A stretch of DNA of 49,505 nucleotides from positions 1-49,505 of the forward strand of contig NZ_JAAKZW010000029.1 in the NCBI RefSeq assembly GCF_011044995.1, written 5' to 3'. This document shows positions 21,948 to 30,411 of this stretch, one piece after another; position 1 is the first letter of the stretch, and every line of letters begins with the position of its first letter. The notes beneath the pieces are model-generated. The model made no database searches. It was not told the origin of the DNA and saw only the letters and a list, made by a program, of their open reading frames with translations. Made by a program: the position numbers and the translations under genes. This stretch comes from Streptomyces mesophilus. GTDB taxonomy: Bacteria > Actinomycetota > Actinomycetes > Streptomycetales > Streptomycetaceae.

Positions 21948-22481
21948 ATGGACGCACACGTACGCGAGATGACCACCGGCGACATCGACGCCGTCTCCGA
22001 GATCCGCGTGCGCGGCTGGCAGTTCGCGTACCGGGGGCTGATGCCGCAGGGGCACCTGGACGCGTTGGACGTCGAGGAGGACGCGGCGGCGCGGCGGAAG
22101 TTCTGGGCCGGGCGTCCGCCGGGTGTGGCGGCGCTGGTGGCCGAGCGCGGCGGCCGGATCGTCGGGTTCTCGGGATTCGGACCGACGCGGGATGACGATC
22201 AGGACGCGGGCGCCTTTCAGGTGTACGCCATCTACGTGCACCCGGAGCAGATCGGGACCGGGGCCGGGCGCGCGCTCATGGACGCGACGCTGGACCGCTG
22301 TCGCACCGCGGGGGCGCCGTCGGTCTGCCTGTGGGTGCTCACGCACAACGAGCGCGCACGCCGCTTCTACGAGCGGGCGGGTTTCACGGCGGACGGGAAC
22401 ACCGCCACCGAAGACGTGGACGGCGTCCCCGTACCCGAGGTGCGTTACGTACGGCGCCTTCACGGATCAGGGGCCCCCTGA
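21948..22481 (+). CDS. GNAT-family N-acetyltransferase
   Basis: This 177-aa cytosolic acetyltransferase has the acetyl-CoA pyrophosphate loop IYVHPEQIGTGAGRALMD (about residues 94-111) and a C-terminal NERARRFYERAGF, the usual GNAT beta5-alpha4 end. It transfers acetyl from acetyl-CoA to an amine that cannot be predicted. Its last 22 bp overlap the 3' end of the convergent membrane protein gene, so the two mRNAs are complementary at their ends. Confidence 0.9.
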   Translation: MDAHVREMTTGDIDAVSEIRVRGWQFAYRGLMPQGHLDALDVEEDAAARRKFWAGRPPGVAALVAERGGRIVGFSGFGPTRDDDQDAGAFQVYAIYVHPEQIGTGAGRALMDATLDRCRTAGAPSVCLWVLTHNERARRFYERAGFTADGNTATEDVDGVPVPEVRYVRRLHGSGAP

Positions 22482-22792
22482 TCCCTGGTCTCCCACAGCC
22501 AGCCCATGGCTGCCGACTGCAGCAGAAAGCTCATGACCGCCCAGCCGTAGAAGAGCCAGCCCGTCGCCGCCGGACCGTCGTACACCAGATCCTCCAGTGG
22601 GGCGTAGAGGAGGAAGGTCGGCATGAGGGGCAGCAGAACCGCCCAGTAGCCCGAGACCCAGTCGGCGGGGTCGCCGCCGGTCCATTCATAGACGGCACCG
22701 GCCAGGGCGCACGCGGCGATCAGGCCGAGGTACGCCAGCGACAGCGCGTTGGTGACGGTAAGACGGACCAGCCGCCGCAGCAGAGCTTTCAT
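22460..22792 (-). CDS. Small membrane protein, SCO4225-like
   Basis: This 110-aa protein has three hydrophobic segments (NALSLAYLGLIAACALAGAV; YWAVLLPLMPTFLLYAPLE; WLFYGWAVMSFLLQSAAMGW). The pattern resembles the SCO4225 family of streptomycete membrane proteins, whose function is unknown. I chose the ATG at 22792 because GGGGGAGCG lies directly upstream; a longer frame begins at 22840. It overlaps the convergent GNAT gene by 22 bp. Confidence 0.75.
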   Translation of the reverse strand: MKALLRRLVRLTVTNALSLAYLGLIAACALAGAVYEWTGGDPADWVSGYWAVLLPLMPTFLLYAPLEDLVYDGPAATGWLFYGWAVMSFLLQSAAMGWLWETRDQGAPDP

Positions 22793-22908
22793 CGCTCCCC
22801 CCAACCCCCGTACCGGTGCATACAACCCCCGTACGGACAAAGCCAGTAGAGCAGGAGGATCAGCTCGTCGTCACGGGGCGAATCGGCCCCGTCGGCGCAC
22901 GGCGCGGG

Positions 22909-23490
22909 TCAGCCGTCCGTCATCCGCGCCAGCGCGGCCGTCGCCGCCGCCGCGAGACGGGGATGCGCGCGGGCCGCCGTCAGGGCGGGGACCGCGCGGG
23001 AGTCGGCGAGGGCGCCCAGACCCTCGACGCAGGCAAGGGCCACCCGCCAGTACGGGTCGGAGGGAGAGGCGAGACGGCGTTCGAGGACCGTGATGAGAGC
23101 CGGGGCCGACTCCGGTGCGTGCAACTCCGTGAGCAGGCGGACCGGGTGCAGGGCGTAGGCGACGCGCAGTTCGTTGGTCGCGAGGGCCGCCGCCGCACGG
23201 GCCGTACGGGGGTCGCCGAGGCGGGCCAGCGCGTGGGCGGCGGCCGCGCAGCGCTCGGGTTCGCGGTGGTTGAGGAGCAGGACCAGGGTCTCGAAGGACC
23301 GTCCGTCGCCGGCCCAGCCTAGCCGCAGTGCGGCGAATTCCCTTGCCCACAAAGGGCGTTGGGGCTCGGTCAGCACGCGGGCGAGGGCGTCATGGTCCTT
23401 GCTCGCCCGCAGGCGCTCATAGGTGGCCGCTTCCTCGTTGCCGGCCTCGAGCCGTAAGCGCTCTGTCACTGATCGCCACTCTTCGTCCAT
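22909..23490 (-). CDS. HEAT-repeat protein
   Basis: This 193-aa protein is made of alpha-helical HEAT-like repeats: REFAALRLGWAGDGRSFETL, CAAAAHALARLGDPRTARAA, VALACVEGLGALADSRAVPA and others. Such scaffolds bind proteins, and no enzymatic motif is seen. The start at 23490 is the first Met before the repeats, with a GGTGG upstream. It is a stand-alone minus-strand gene. The gap 22793-22908 shows nothing notable. Confidence 0.82.
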   Translation of the reverse strand: MDEEWRSVTERLRLEAGNEEAATYERLRASKDHDALARVLTEPQRPLWAREFAALRLGWAGDGRSFETLVLLLNHREPERCAAAAHALARLGDPRTARAAAALATNELRVAYALHPVRLLTELHAPESAPALITVLERRLASPSDPYWRVALACVEGLGALADSRAVPALTAARAHPRLAAAATAALARMTDG

Positions 23491-23546
23491 GACCGCCACC
23501 CTAGCGAGCGCCCGCGCACCACCCCTCGCGCCCCCTGCGCCGTGAG

Positions 23547-23571
23547 CCAGACCACAAACTCCAGGGTCTGG
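23547..23571. promoter_or_regulatory. Inverted repeat in the gap upstream of the hydroxyacyl-CoA dehydrogenase
   Basis: CCAGACC (23547-23553) and GGTCTGG (23565-23571) form a 7-bp inverted repeat, followed by a near-palindrome TTACCCACGGGTTAA at about 23580. The gap 23491-23892 has no gene. These may be operators for one of the flanking genes. Confidence 0.35.
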
Positions 23572-23892
23572 CGCGCTCGTTACCCACGGGTTAAGCTCAG
23601 ACGAGCGGGACACACCCCGTATGTACTCCCGCCGGCCTGGTGACGCAGCCGGCGAGAGCTTGTCGGTTCGGTACATCGCTTTGCGACGCGGCCCCGGGAC
23701 AGGGCCCGTCGATCACCACCGGTCCTCGGCGCCTGCCGCCGGACCGGGCACAGCGCCGGTCCGCGCCCTGCGCGGGTTCGGACACCACGACACCAACTCC
23801 CGTACGCCCCATGCCTTTTCGCGAGCGCGATCTGGCGAGCGAGCACGCGTACGGCCCTCTTCAGTCGTCACTCACCCTCCCTGGAGTCCGCG

Positions 23893-25683
23893 ATGGACCG
23901 TCCCGAACCTTCCTTGCGCACGATCGCCGTCGTCGGCCTCGGCACCATGGGCACCGGTATCGCCGAGGTGCTCGCCCGCGCCGGCCGCGACGTCATCGGC
24001 ATCGACATCAGCGAGGCCCAGATCGTGCAGGCCGTCGCCGCCCTGGAGGCCTCCACCGCGCGTGCCGTGCGGCGCGAGCGGATCACCGACGAGCAGCGGA
24101 CCGAACTCCTGGGCCGTTTCCGGACGTTCACCGAGCTCGGCGCCGCCGCCGACGCCGATCTGGTCATCGAGGTCATCCCCGAGTCGTACGAGCTCAAGAG
24201 CCGGCTCTTCCGTGAGCTGGACGCCGTCGTGCGCCCCGACACCATCCTCGCGACCGGCACCAACGCGCTCTCCGTGACCCGCCTGGCCGCCGAGTCGACC
24301 CGGCCCGAGCGCGTTCTCGGGCTGCACTTCTTCAACCCGGCGCCCGCGATGAAGCTGGTCGAGGTCGTCTCGTCGGTGCTCACCGCCCCGGAGGCCGTCG
24401 GCGCCGTCACCGCGCTCGCCCACGATCTCGGCAAGGAGCCCGTGTCGGTGGGCGACCGGCCCGGTTTCGTCGCGGACGGGCTGCTCTTCGGCTATCTCAA
24501 CCAGGCCGCTTCGATGTACGAGGCCAAGTACGCCAGCCGCGAGGACATCGACGCCGCGATGCGGCTCGGCTGCGGTCTTCCGATGGGGCCCCTCGCGCTG
24601 CTCGACCTGATCGGGATCGACACCGCGCGCACCGTCCTGGACGCGATGTACTCCGAGTCCCACGACCGGCTGCACGCGCCGGCCCCGATCCTCAAGCAGC
24701 TCAGCGAGGCAGGCCTGACCGGGCGCAAGGCGGGGCGCGGGTTCTACACGTACGCGCAGCCGGGCGGTACCGAGGTCGTGCGCGACGCGTTGACGCCGCT
24801 GGACGACGCTCCGCTCGCCGAGGGACGTTCCGTGCGGAGCGTCGGTGTCGCGGGCTCGGGGACCATGGCCTCCGGGATCGCCGAGGTCTTCGCCAAGGCC
24901 GGGTACGCCGTCGTGCTCGCCGCCCGCAGCCAGGAGAAGGCCGAGACCGCCAAGTCCCGTATCGCCAAGTCGCTTGCGCGTTCCGTCGACAAGGGCCGGA
25001 TGACCGCCGAGGCGCGGGACGAGACGCTCGGCCGGATCACGCCCGCGGGCTCGTACGACGCGTTCGCCGAGGTCGATCTGGCCGTGGAGGCCGTCGCCGA
25101 GGACCTGGAGATCAAGCAGCAGCTGTTCGCCGCGCTCGACAAGGTCTGCAAGCCGGGCGCGGTGCTCGCCACCACCACCTCCTCGCTGCCCGTCGTCGCC
25201 TGCGCCCGCGCCACCTCGCGGCCGCAGGACGTGATCGGGATGCACTTCTTCAACCCGGCCCCGGCCATGAAGCTGGTCGAGGTGGTGCGCACGGTCCTCA
25301 CCTCCGACGACGTGCACGCCACGGTCCGCGAGGTCTGCACGAAGATCCGCAAGCACCCGGTGGACTGCGGGGACCGGGCCGGCTTCATCGTGAACGCCCT
25401 GCTCTTCCCGTATCTGAACAACGCGATCAAGATGGTCCAGGAGCACTACGCGACCCTCGACGACATCGACGCCGCGATGAAGCTCGGCGGCGGCTACCCG
25501 ATGGGGCCCTTCGAGCTGCTCGACGTCGTCGGCCTCGATGTCTCGCTCGCGATCGAGCGGGTGCTGCACCGCGAGTTCCGCGACCCGGGCCTGGCTCCCG
25601 CGCCGCTGCTCGAGCATCTGGTGGCCGCGGGCTGCCTCGGCCGCAAGACCGGTCGCGGCTTCCGCGAATATGCCAGGCGCTGA
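23893..25683 (+). CDS. Tandem-duplicated 3-hydroxyacyl-CoA dehydrogenase
   Basis: This 596-aa protein consists of two complete 3-hydroxyacyl-CoA dehydrogenase units. The first NAD motif is VVGLGTMGTGIAEVLARAG (near residue 13), and the second is VAGSGTMASGIAEVFAKAG (near 317). Each unit has the catalytic-His segment HFFNPAPAMKLVEVV and its own C-terminal dimerisation domain ending KTGRGF or KAGRGF. A single unit is about 285 aa. It likely oxidises or reduces 3-hydroxybutyryl-CoA, feeding acetoacetyl-CoA-derived C4 units into crotonyl-CoA for the ccr pathway just downstream. CTGGAGT precedes the ATG. The duplicated segments are still alike at DNA level. Confidence 0.93.
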   Translation: MDRPEPSLRTIAVVGLGTMGTGIAEVLARAGRDVIGIDISEAQIVQAVAALEASTARAVRRERITDEQRTELLGRFRTFTELGAAADADLVIEVIPESYELKSRLFRELDAVVRPDTILATGTNALSVTRLAAESTRPERVLGLHFFNPAPAMKLVEVVSSVLTAPEAVGAVTALAHDLGKEPVSVGDRPGFVADGLLFGYLNQAASMYEAKYASREDIDAAMRLGCGLPMGPLALLDLIGIDTARTVLDAMYSESHDRLHAPAPILKQLSEAGLTGRKAGRGFYTYAQPGGTEVVRDALTPLDDAPLAEGRSVRSVGVAGSGTMASGIAEVFAKAGYAVVLAARSQEKAETAKSRIAKSLARSVDKGRMTAEARDETLGRITPAGSYDAFAEVDLAVEAVAEDLEIKQQLFAALDKVCKPGAVLATTTSSLPVVACARATSRPQDVIGMHFFNPAPAMKLVEVVRTVLTSDDVHATVREVCTKIRKHPVDCGDRAGFIVNALLFPYLNNAIKMVQEHYATLDDIDAAMKLGGGYPMGPFELLDVVGLDVSLAIERVLHREFRDPGLAPAPLLEHLVAAGCLGRKTGRGFREYARR

Positions 25684-25774
25684 GCCCCGTACGGAGTGGG
25701 GAGGGCTGCTCGATCCGGCGATCGGCCCTCCCTCGGCGGCGCAGCCCACCGATTCCATGCAGTACGTTCGGACC

Positions 25775-26590
25775 ATGCCCAGTGCCGCCAACACCCCCAG
25801 AACCACCTCCGCGTCCGACGCACCGGAAAGTGCCGCAGGCACCCGCGCCGCCGCCCAGCGGCTGAAGATGCGCAGGGAGCTGGCGGCCGCGGCGATGGAG
25901 CTGTTCGCGGCCAAGGGGTACGAGGCGACCACCGTCGACGAGGTCGCGGCACGCGCCGGAGTCGCGCGCCGCACCTTCTTCCGGCACTTCCGGTCCAAGG
26001 AAGAGGCGATCTTCCCGGACCACGACGACACCTTGATCCGTGCGGAAGCGGTCCTGAACGCCGCGCCGCCGCACGAGAACCCGCTCGACACGGTGTGCCG
26101 CGGCATCAAGGAAGTCATGAAGATGTACGCGGCCTCGCCGGCCGTCTCCATCGAGCGCTACCGCCTCACGCGCGAGGTACCGACCCTGCGCGAGCGCGAG
26201 ATCGCGTCGGTGGCCCGTTACGAGCGGCTCTTCACGCGCTATCTGCTCGGGCACTTCGACGAGCAGGCCCACCACGACGGCGACGACGATCCGCTGCTCG
26301 CCGAGGTCGCCGCCTCGGCCGTGGTGACGGCGCACAACCACGTGCTGCGGCGCTGGCTCAGGGCCGGCGGCAAGGGCGAGCTCGAGGCCCAGCTGGACCA
26401 CGCGTTCTCGATCGTCCGCAAGACCTTCGGCAGCGGCATCCTGGCCGGCCGCTCACCGGCGGGCAGCACGCCCGTGGCGGCGGCCCGCACCGAGGGCGAG
26501 GTGCTCGTGACGGTGGCGCGGACCGACGCCCCGCTGGACGAGGTCATGCGCACGATCGAGCGGGCGCTGCGCACTCCGGAAGCACCGTAA
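25775..26590 (+). CDS. TetR-family transcriptional regulator
   Basis: This 271-aa regulator has an N-terminal TetR helix-turn-helix (AAMELFAAKGYEATTVDEVA, then ARRTFFRHFRSKEEAI) and a C-terminal ligand-binding region. Two in-frame ATGs are possible, 25757 and 25775; neither has a good ribosome binding site, so the start is uncertain. It sits between the hydroxyacyl-CoA dehydrogenase and ccr genes, on the same strand. It is therefore a candidate regulator of the ethylmalonyl-CoA operon, whose promoter contains a palindrome. A strong terminator follows. Confidence 0.9.
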   Translation: MPSAANTPRTTSASDAPESAAGTRAAAQRLKMRRELAAAAMELFAAKGYEATTVDEVAARAGVARRTFFRHFRSKEEAIFPDHDDTLIRAEAVLNAAPPHENPLDTVCRGIKEVMKMYAASPAVSIERYRLTREVPTLREREIASVARYERLFTRYLLGHFDEQAHHDGDDDPLLAEVAASAVVTAHNHVLRRWLRAGGKGELEAQLDHAFSIVRKTFGSGILAGRSPAGSTPVAAARTEGEVLVTVARTDAPLDEVMRTIERALRTPEAP

Positions 26591-26619
26591 CTCGCGAGTA
26601 ACGTACGCCACATTCGGTC

Positions 26620-26652
26620 GACGGCCACCCCTGCAAAGGGGTGGCCGTCTTT
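26620..26652 (+). terminator. Terminator after the TetR gene
   Basis: GACGGCCACCCCT (26620-26632) pairs perfectly with AGGGGTGGCCGTC (26637-26649) around a GCAA tetraloop, followed by TTTGCATTT. It isolates ccr transcription from the TetR gene. Confidence 0.88.
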
Positions 26653-26678
26653 GCATTTCCGCAGGTCAGAGGCGCTTT

Positions 26679-26785
26679 AGCGATGAAATTTGATCGATCA
26701 TCGCTCATCTGAACCCACCTGGTGACACCTGAGAGAAAATGTTGGCACTCGGTGTCTTGCCGACTGGCACGCCGTGCCATAACTT
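26679..26785 (+). promoter_or_regulatory. ccr operon promoter region with two palindromes
   Basis: A -35 TTGCCG (26757-26762) and -10 TAACTT (26780-26785) are 17 bp apart. TGGCAC-GCC-GTGCCA (26765-26779) fills the spacer, a position suited to repression. Upstream is AGCGATGA (26679-26686) with an inverted copy TCATCGCT (26698-26705). The transcript leader to the GTG at 27017 is about 220 nt and contains no gene that I support. Confidence 0.5.
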
Positions 26786-27016
26786 GAAATCAGTCCGGGC
26801 GGCCGGCGCATAGAGAACCTCCGTGCGCCGGCTGTCCCCTCAAGTCTCTTGAGCGCCCGGACGCCTGCGTCACAGGCACCTCCCGCGCACACCAACGCGC
26901 CGCCACAGCACAGCTCTTGTACAGACGAGCTCAGCAGTCTCCGCCGAACCGACGGCACCACCACAGCAGTTGCTCACCCTCACCCCGACGTACCGCATTT
27001 CGCCGGAGGCAACACC

Positions 27017-28354
27017 GTGAAGGAAATCCTGGACGCGATCCAGTCGCCGGACAGCACCCCGGCCGACTTCGCCGCACTGCGCATCCCCGAGTCGTACCGG
27101 GCGATCACCGTGCACAAGGACGAGACCGAGATGTTCGCCGGGCTCGAGACCCGCGAGAAGGACCCGCGCAAGTCGATCCACCTCGACGACGTCCCCGTGC
27201 CCGAACTCGGCCCGGGCGAGGCCCTGGTGGCCGTCATGGCCTCGTCGGTGAACTACAACTCGGTGTGGACGTCGATCTTCGAGCCGCTCTCCACCTTCGG
27301 TTTCCTCGAGCGCTACGGCCGGGTCTCCGAGCTCACCAAGCGGCACGACCTGCCGTACCACGTCATCGGTTCCGACCTTGCGGGCGTCGTCCTGCGCACC
27401 GGCCCGGGCGTGAACGCCTGGAAGCCGGGCGACGAGGTCGTCGCGCACTGCCTGTCCGTGGAGCTGGAGTCCTCGGACGGCCACAACGACACGATGCTCG
27501 ACCCCGAGCAGCGCATCTGGGGCTTCGAGACCAACTTCGGCGGCCTCGCGGAGATCGCGCTCGTCAAGTCCAACCAGCTGATGCCCAAGCCCGGCCACCT
27601 CAGCTGGGAGGAGGCCGCCGCTCCCGGTCTGGTCAACTCCACCGCGTACCGCCAGCTCGTCTCGCGCAACGGCGCGGCGATGAAGCAGGGCGACAACGTG
27701 CTGATCTGGGGCGCCTCGGGTGGACTCGGCTCGTACGCCACCCAGTTCGCGCTGGCCGGCGGCGCCAACCCCATCTGTGTGGTCTCCAGCGACCAGAAGG
27801 CCGAGATCTGCCGGAAGATGGGCGCCGAGGCGATCATCGACCGCAACGCCGAGGGCTACAAGTTCTGGAAGGACGAGCAGACCCAGGACCCCAAGGAGTG
27901 GAAGCGCTTCGGCAAGCGCATCCGCGAGCTCACCGGCGGCGAGGACATCGACATCGTCTTCGAGCACCCGGGCCGCGAGACCTTCGGCGCCTCCGTCTAC
28001 GTCACCCGCAAGGGCGGCACCATCACCACCTGCGCCTCGACCTCGGGCTACATGCACGAGTACGACAACCGCTACCTGTGGATGTCCCTGAAGCGCATCA
28101 TCGGCTCGCACTTCGCCAACTACCGCGAGGCGTGGGAGGCCAACCGCCTGATCGCCAAGGGCAAGATCCACCCGACGCTCTCCAAGGTCTACTCCCTTCA
28201 GGACACCGGGCAGGCCGCGTACGACGTGCACCGCAACCTCCACCAGGGCAAGGTCGGCGTGCTCGCGCTCGCGCCGCAGGAGGGCCTCGGTGTGCGGGAC
28301 GAGGAGATGCGCGCCAAGCACCTGGACGCCATCAACCGCTTCCGGGACATCTGA
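27017..28354 (+). CDS. ccr: Crotonyl-CoA carboxylase/reductase
   Basis: This 445-aa medium-chain dehydrogenase/reductase converts crotonyl-CoA, CO2 and NADPH to ethylmalonyl-CoA, the committing step of the ethylmalonyl-CoA pathway. It also supplies ethylmalonyl units for polyketides. Seen are the N-terminal VKEILDAIQSPDSTPADFAA, FETNFGGLAEIALVKSNQLM and the NADPH loop LIWGASGGLGSYATQFALAG (about residues 230-250). I place the start at GTG 27017 because GGAGG lies at 27005-27009 and the length then matches known Ccr proteins (about 447 aa); longer frames upstream cross the leader. The stop overlaps the start of ecm. Confidence 0.96.
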   Translation: MKEILDAIQSPDSTPADFAALRIPESYRAITVHKDETEMFAGLETREKDPRKSIHLDDVPVPELGPGEALVAVMASSVNYNSVWTSIFEPLSTFGFLERYGRVSELTKRHDLPYHVIGSDLAGVVLRTGPGVNAWKPGDEVVAHCLSVELESSDGHNDTMLDPEQRIWGFETNFGGLAEIALVKSNQLMPKPGHLSWEEAAAPGLVNSTAYRQLVSRNGAAMKQGDNVLIWGASGGLGSYATQFALAGGANPICVVSSDQKAEICRKMGAEAIIDRNAEGYKFWKDEQTQDPKEWKRFGKRIRELTGGEDIDIVFEHPGRETFGASVYVTRKGGTITTCASTSGYMHEYDNRYLWMSLKRIIGSHFANYREAWEANRLIAKGKIHPTLSKVYSLQDTGQAAYDVHRNLHQGKVGVLALAPQEGLGVRDEEMRAKHLDAINRFRDI

Positions 28355-30411
28355 TGACAGCGCCTCGAGAGCGGCAGAAGGACCGGCCGTGGCTGATGCG
28401 CACGTACGCCGGCCACTCCACCGCCGAGGCCTCCAACGCCCTGTACCGCAACAATCTCGCCAAGGGCCAGACCGGTCTGTCCGTCGCCTTCGATCTGCCC
28501 ACGCAGACCGGCTACGACCCGGACCACATCCTGGCCCGCGGCGAGGTCGGCCGGGTCGGCGTGCCGGTTTCGCACCTCGGTGACATGCGCCGGCTGTTCC
28601 AGGACATCCCCCTGGAGCAGATGAACACCTCGATGACCATCAATGCGACGGCCATGTGGCTGCTCGCGCTCTACCAGGTGGTCGCCGAGGAACAGGGCGC
28701 GGACATCGGCCAGTTGCAGGGCACGACGCAGAACGACATCGTCAAGGAGTACCTGTCGCGCGGGACGCACGTCTTCCCGCCGGCGCCTTCGCTGCGTCTG
28801 ACGACCGACATGATCGCCTACACGGTGTCCCACATCCCCAAGTGGAACCCGATCAACATCTGCAGCTACCACCTCCAGGAGGCGGGGGCCACACCGGTCC
28901 AGGAGATCGCGTACGCGATGTCCACCGCCATCGCCGTTCTCGATGCCGTACGCGACGCAGGGCAGGTCCCCGAAGAGAAGTTCGGGGACGTCGTCGCCCG
29001 TATCTCCTTCTTTGTGAACGCGGGAGTCCGCTTCATCGAGGAGATGTGCAAGATGCGGGCGTTCGGGCGGATCTGGGATCAGATCACGCGCGAGCGGTAC
29101 GGCATCGAGAACGCGAAACAGCGCAGGTTCCGCTACGGGGTGCAGGTCAACTCCCTCGGTCTGACCGAGGCGCAGCCGGAGAACAACGTCCAGCGGATCG
29201 TCCTGGAGATGCTCGCGGTCACCCTCTCCAAGGACGCCCGCGCCCGCGCCGTACAACTCCCGGCCTGGAACGAGGCGTTGGGGCTGCCGCGACCGTGGGA
29301 CCAGCAGTGGTCGCTGCGGATCCAGCAGGTGCTCGCGCACGAGAGCGATCTGCTCGAGTACGAGGACATCTTCGCGGGCTCGCATGTCATCGAGAAGAAG
29401 GTCGACGAGCTGGTCGCCGATTCGCTGGCCGAGATCGAGCGGATCCAGGAGATGGGCGGCGCGATGGCCGCCGTCGAGTCCGGCTACCTCAAGTCGCAGC
29501 TGGTCTCCTCGCACGCCGAGCGGCGGGCGCGGATCGAGGGCGGCGAGGAGAAGATCGTCGGCGTCAACATCTACGAGACGACCGAGCCCAACCCGCTCAC
29601 CGCGGACCTGGACACCGCGATCATGACGGTGGACCACGCGGTCGAGGCCAAGGTCGTGCGGGCGATCGGCGAGTGGCGCACGACCCGTGAGGAGTCCAGC
29701 GACCGCCAGGGCCTGGGCGATCCGTTCCACTACCCGACGACCCGGCAGGCGATCGAGCGCCTGAAGGAAGCGGCGGCCGGCACGGACAACCTCATGGAGG
29801 CCACGCTCGAATGCGTCCGCGCCGGGGTCACGACCGGCGAGTGGGCGGGGGCGCTGCGCGAGGTGTTCGGCGAGTTCCGGGCACCCACGGGCGTCTCCTC
29901 GGCGCCGGTCGCGGTCACCGCGGAGGAGGGCTCCCCTCTTGCCCTCGTCCGCGAGAAGGTGCGCCGCACCGGCGACGAACTCGGCGGCAAGCTGCGCCTG
30001 CTCGTCGGCAAGCCCGGGCTCGACGGGCACTCCAACGGCGCCGAGCAGATCGCCGTACGCGCCCGTGATGCCGGCTTCGAGGTGATCTACCAGGGCATCA
30101 GGCTCACGCCCGAGCAGATCGTCTCGGCCGCGCTCGCCGAGGACGTGCACTGCGTCGGCCTGTCCATCCTGTCCGGCTCGCACGCCGAGCTCGTGCCGGA
30201 TGTGCTGCGGCGCCTTCGCGAGGCGGGGGCCACCGAGCTGCCCGTCATCGTGGGCGGCATCATTCCCAGCGCCGACGCCGCGCAGTTGAAGGCCGCGGGC
30301 GTGGCCGCCGTCTTCACCCCGAAGGACTTCGGTATCACGGAGATCATCGGCCGTATCGTCGACGAGATCCGCACAGCGAACCAGCTCGACCCTCTGGAGG
30401 TCCCCGCATGA
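28354..30411 (+). CDS. ecm: Ethylmalonyl-CoA mutase (B12-dependent)
   Basis: This 685-aa coenzyme B12 enzyme (also called MeaA in Streptomyces) converts (2R)-ethylmalonyl-CoA to methylsuccinyl-CoA. The N-terminal barrel contains RTYAGHSTAEASNALYRNNL and AFDLPTQTGYDPDH. The C-terminal cobalamin domain has the DxHxxG motif in KPGLDGHSNGAEQIA. The ATG overlaps the ccr stop by one base (TGATG), so translation is coupled; an apparent longer frame upstream is only a shadow of ccr. Methylmalonyl-CoA mutase is the main alternative, but direct adjacency to ccr and mcl favours ecm. No cobalamin riboswitch is visible in front. Confidence 0.93.
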   Translation: MTAPRERQKDRPWLMRTYAGHSTAEASNALYRNNLAKGQTGLSVAFDLPTQTGYDPDHILARGEVGRVGVPVSHLGDMRRLFQDIPLEQMNTSMTINATAMWLLALYQVVAEEQGADIGQLQGTTQNDIVKEYLSRGTHVFPPAPSLRLTTDMIAYTVSHIPKWNPINICSYHLQEAGATPVQEIAYAMSTAIAVLDAVRDAGQVPEEKFGDVVARISFFVNAGVRFIEEMCKMRAFGRIWDQITRERYGIENAKQRRFRYGVQVNSLGLTEAQPENNVQRIVLEMLAVTLSKDARARAVQLPAWNEALGLPRPWDQQWSLRIQQVLAHESDLLEYEDIFAGSHVIEKKVDELVADSLAEIERIQEMGGAMAAVESGYLKSQLVSSHAERRARIEGGEEKIVGVNIYETTEPNPLTADLDTAIMTVDHAVEAKVVRAIGEWRTTREESSDRQGLGDPFHYPTTRQAIERLKEAAAGTDNLMEATLECVRAGVTTGEWAGALREVFGEFRAPTGVSSAPVAVTAEEGSPLALVREKVRRTGDELGGKLRLLVGKPGLDGHSNGAEQIAVRARDAGFEVIYQGIRLTPEQIVSAALAEDVHCVGLSILSGSHAELVPDVLRRLREAGATELPVIVGGIIPSADAAQLKAAGVAAVFTPKDFGITEIIGRIVDEIRTANQLDPLEVPA

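Noticed and set aside
28198..30183. Long minus-strand open frame opposite ecm
   Set aside because: It is the antisense shadow of a GC-rich gene with strong codon bias; the plus-strand frame has clear mutase motifs.
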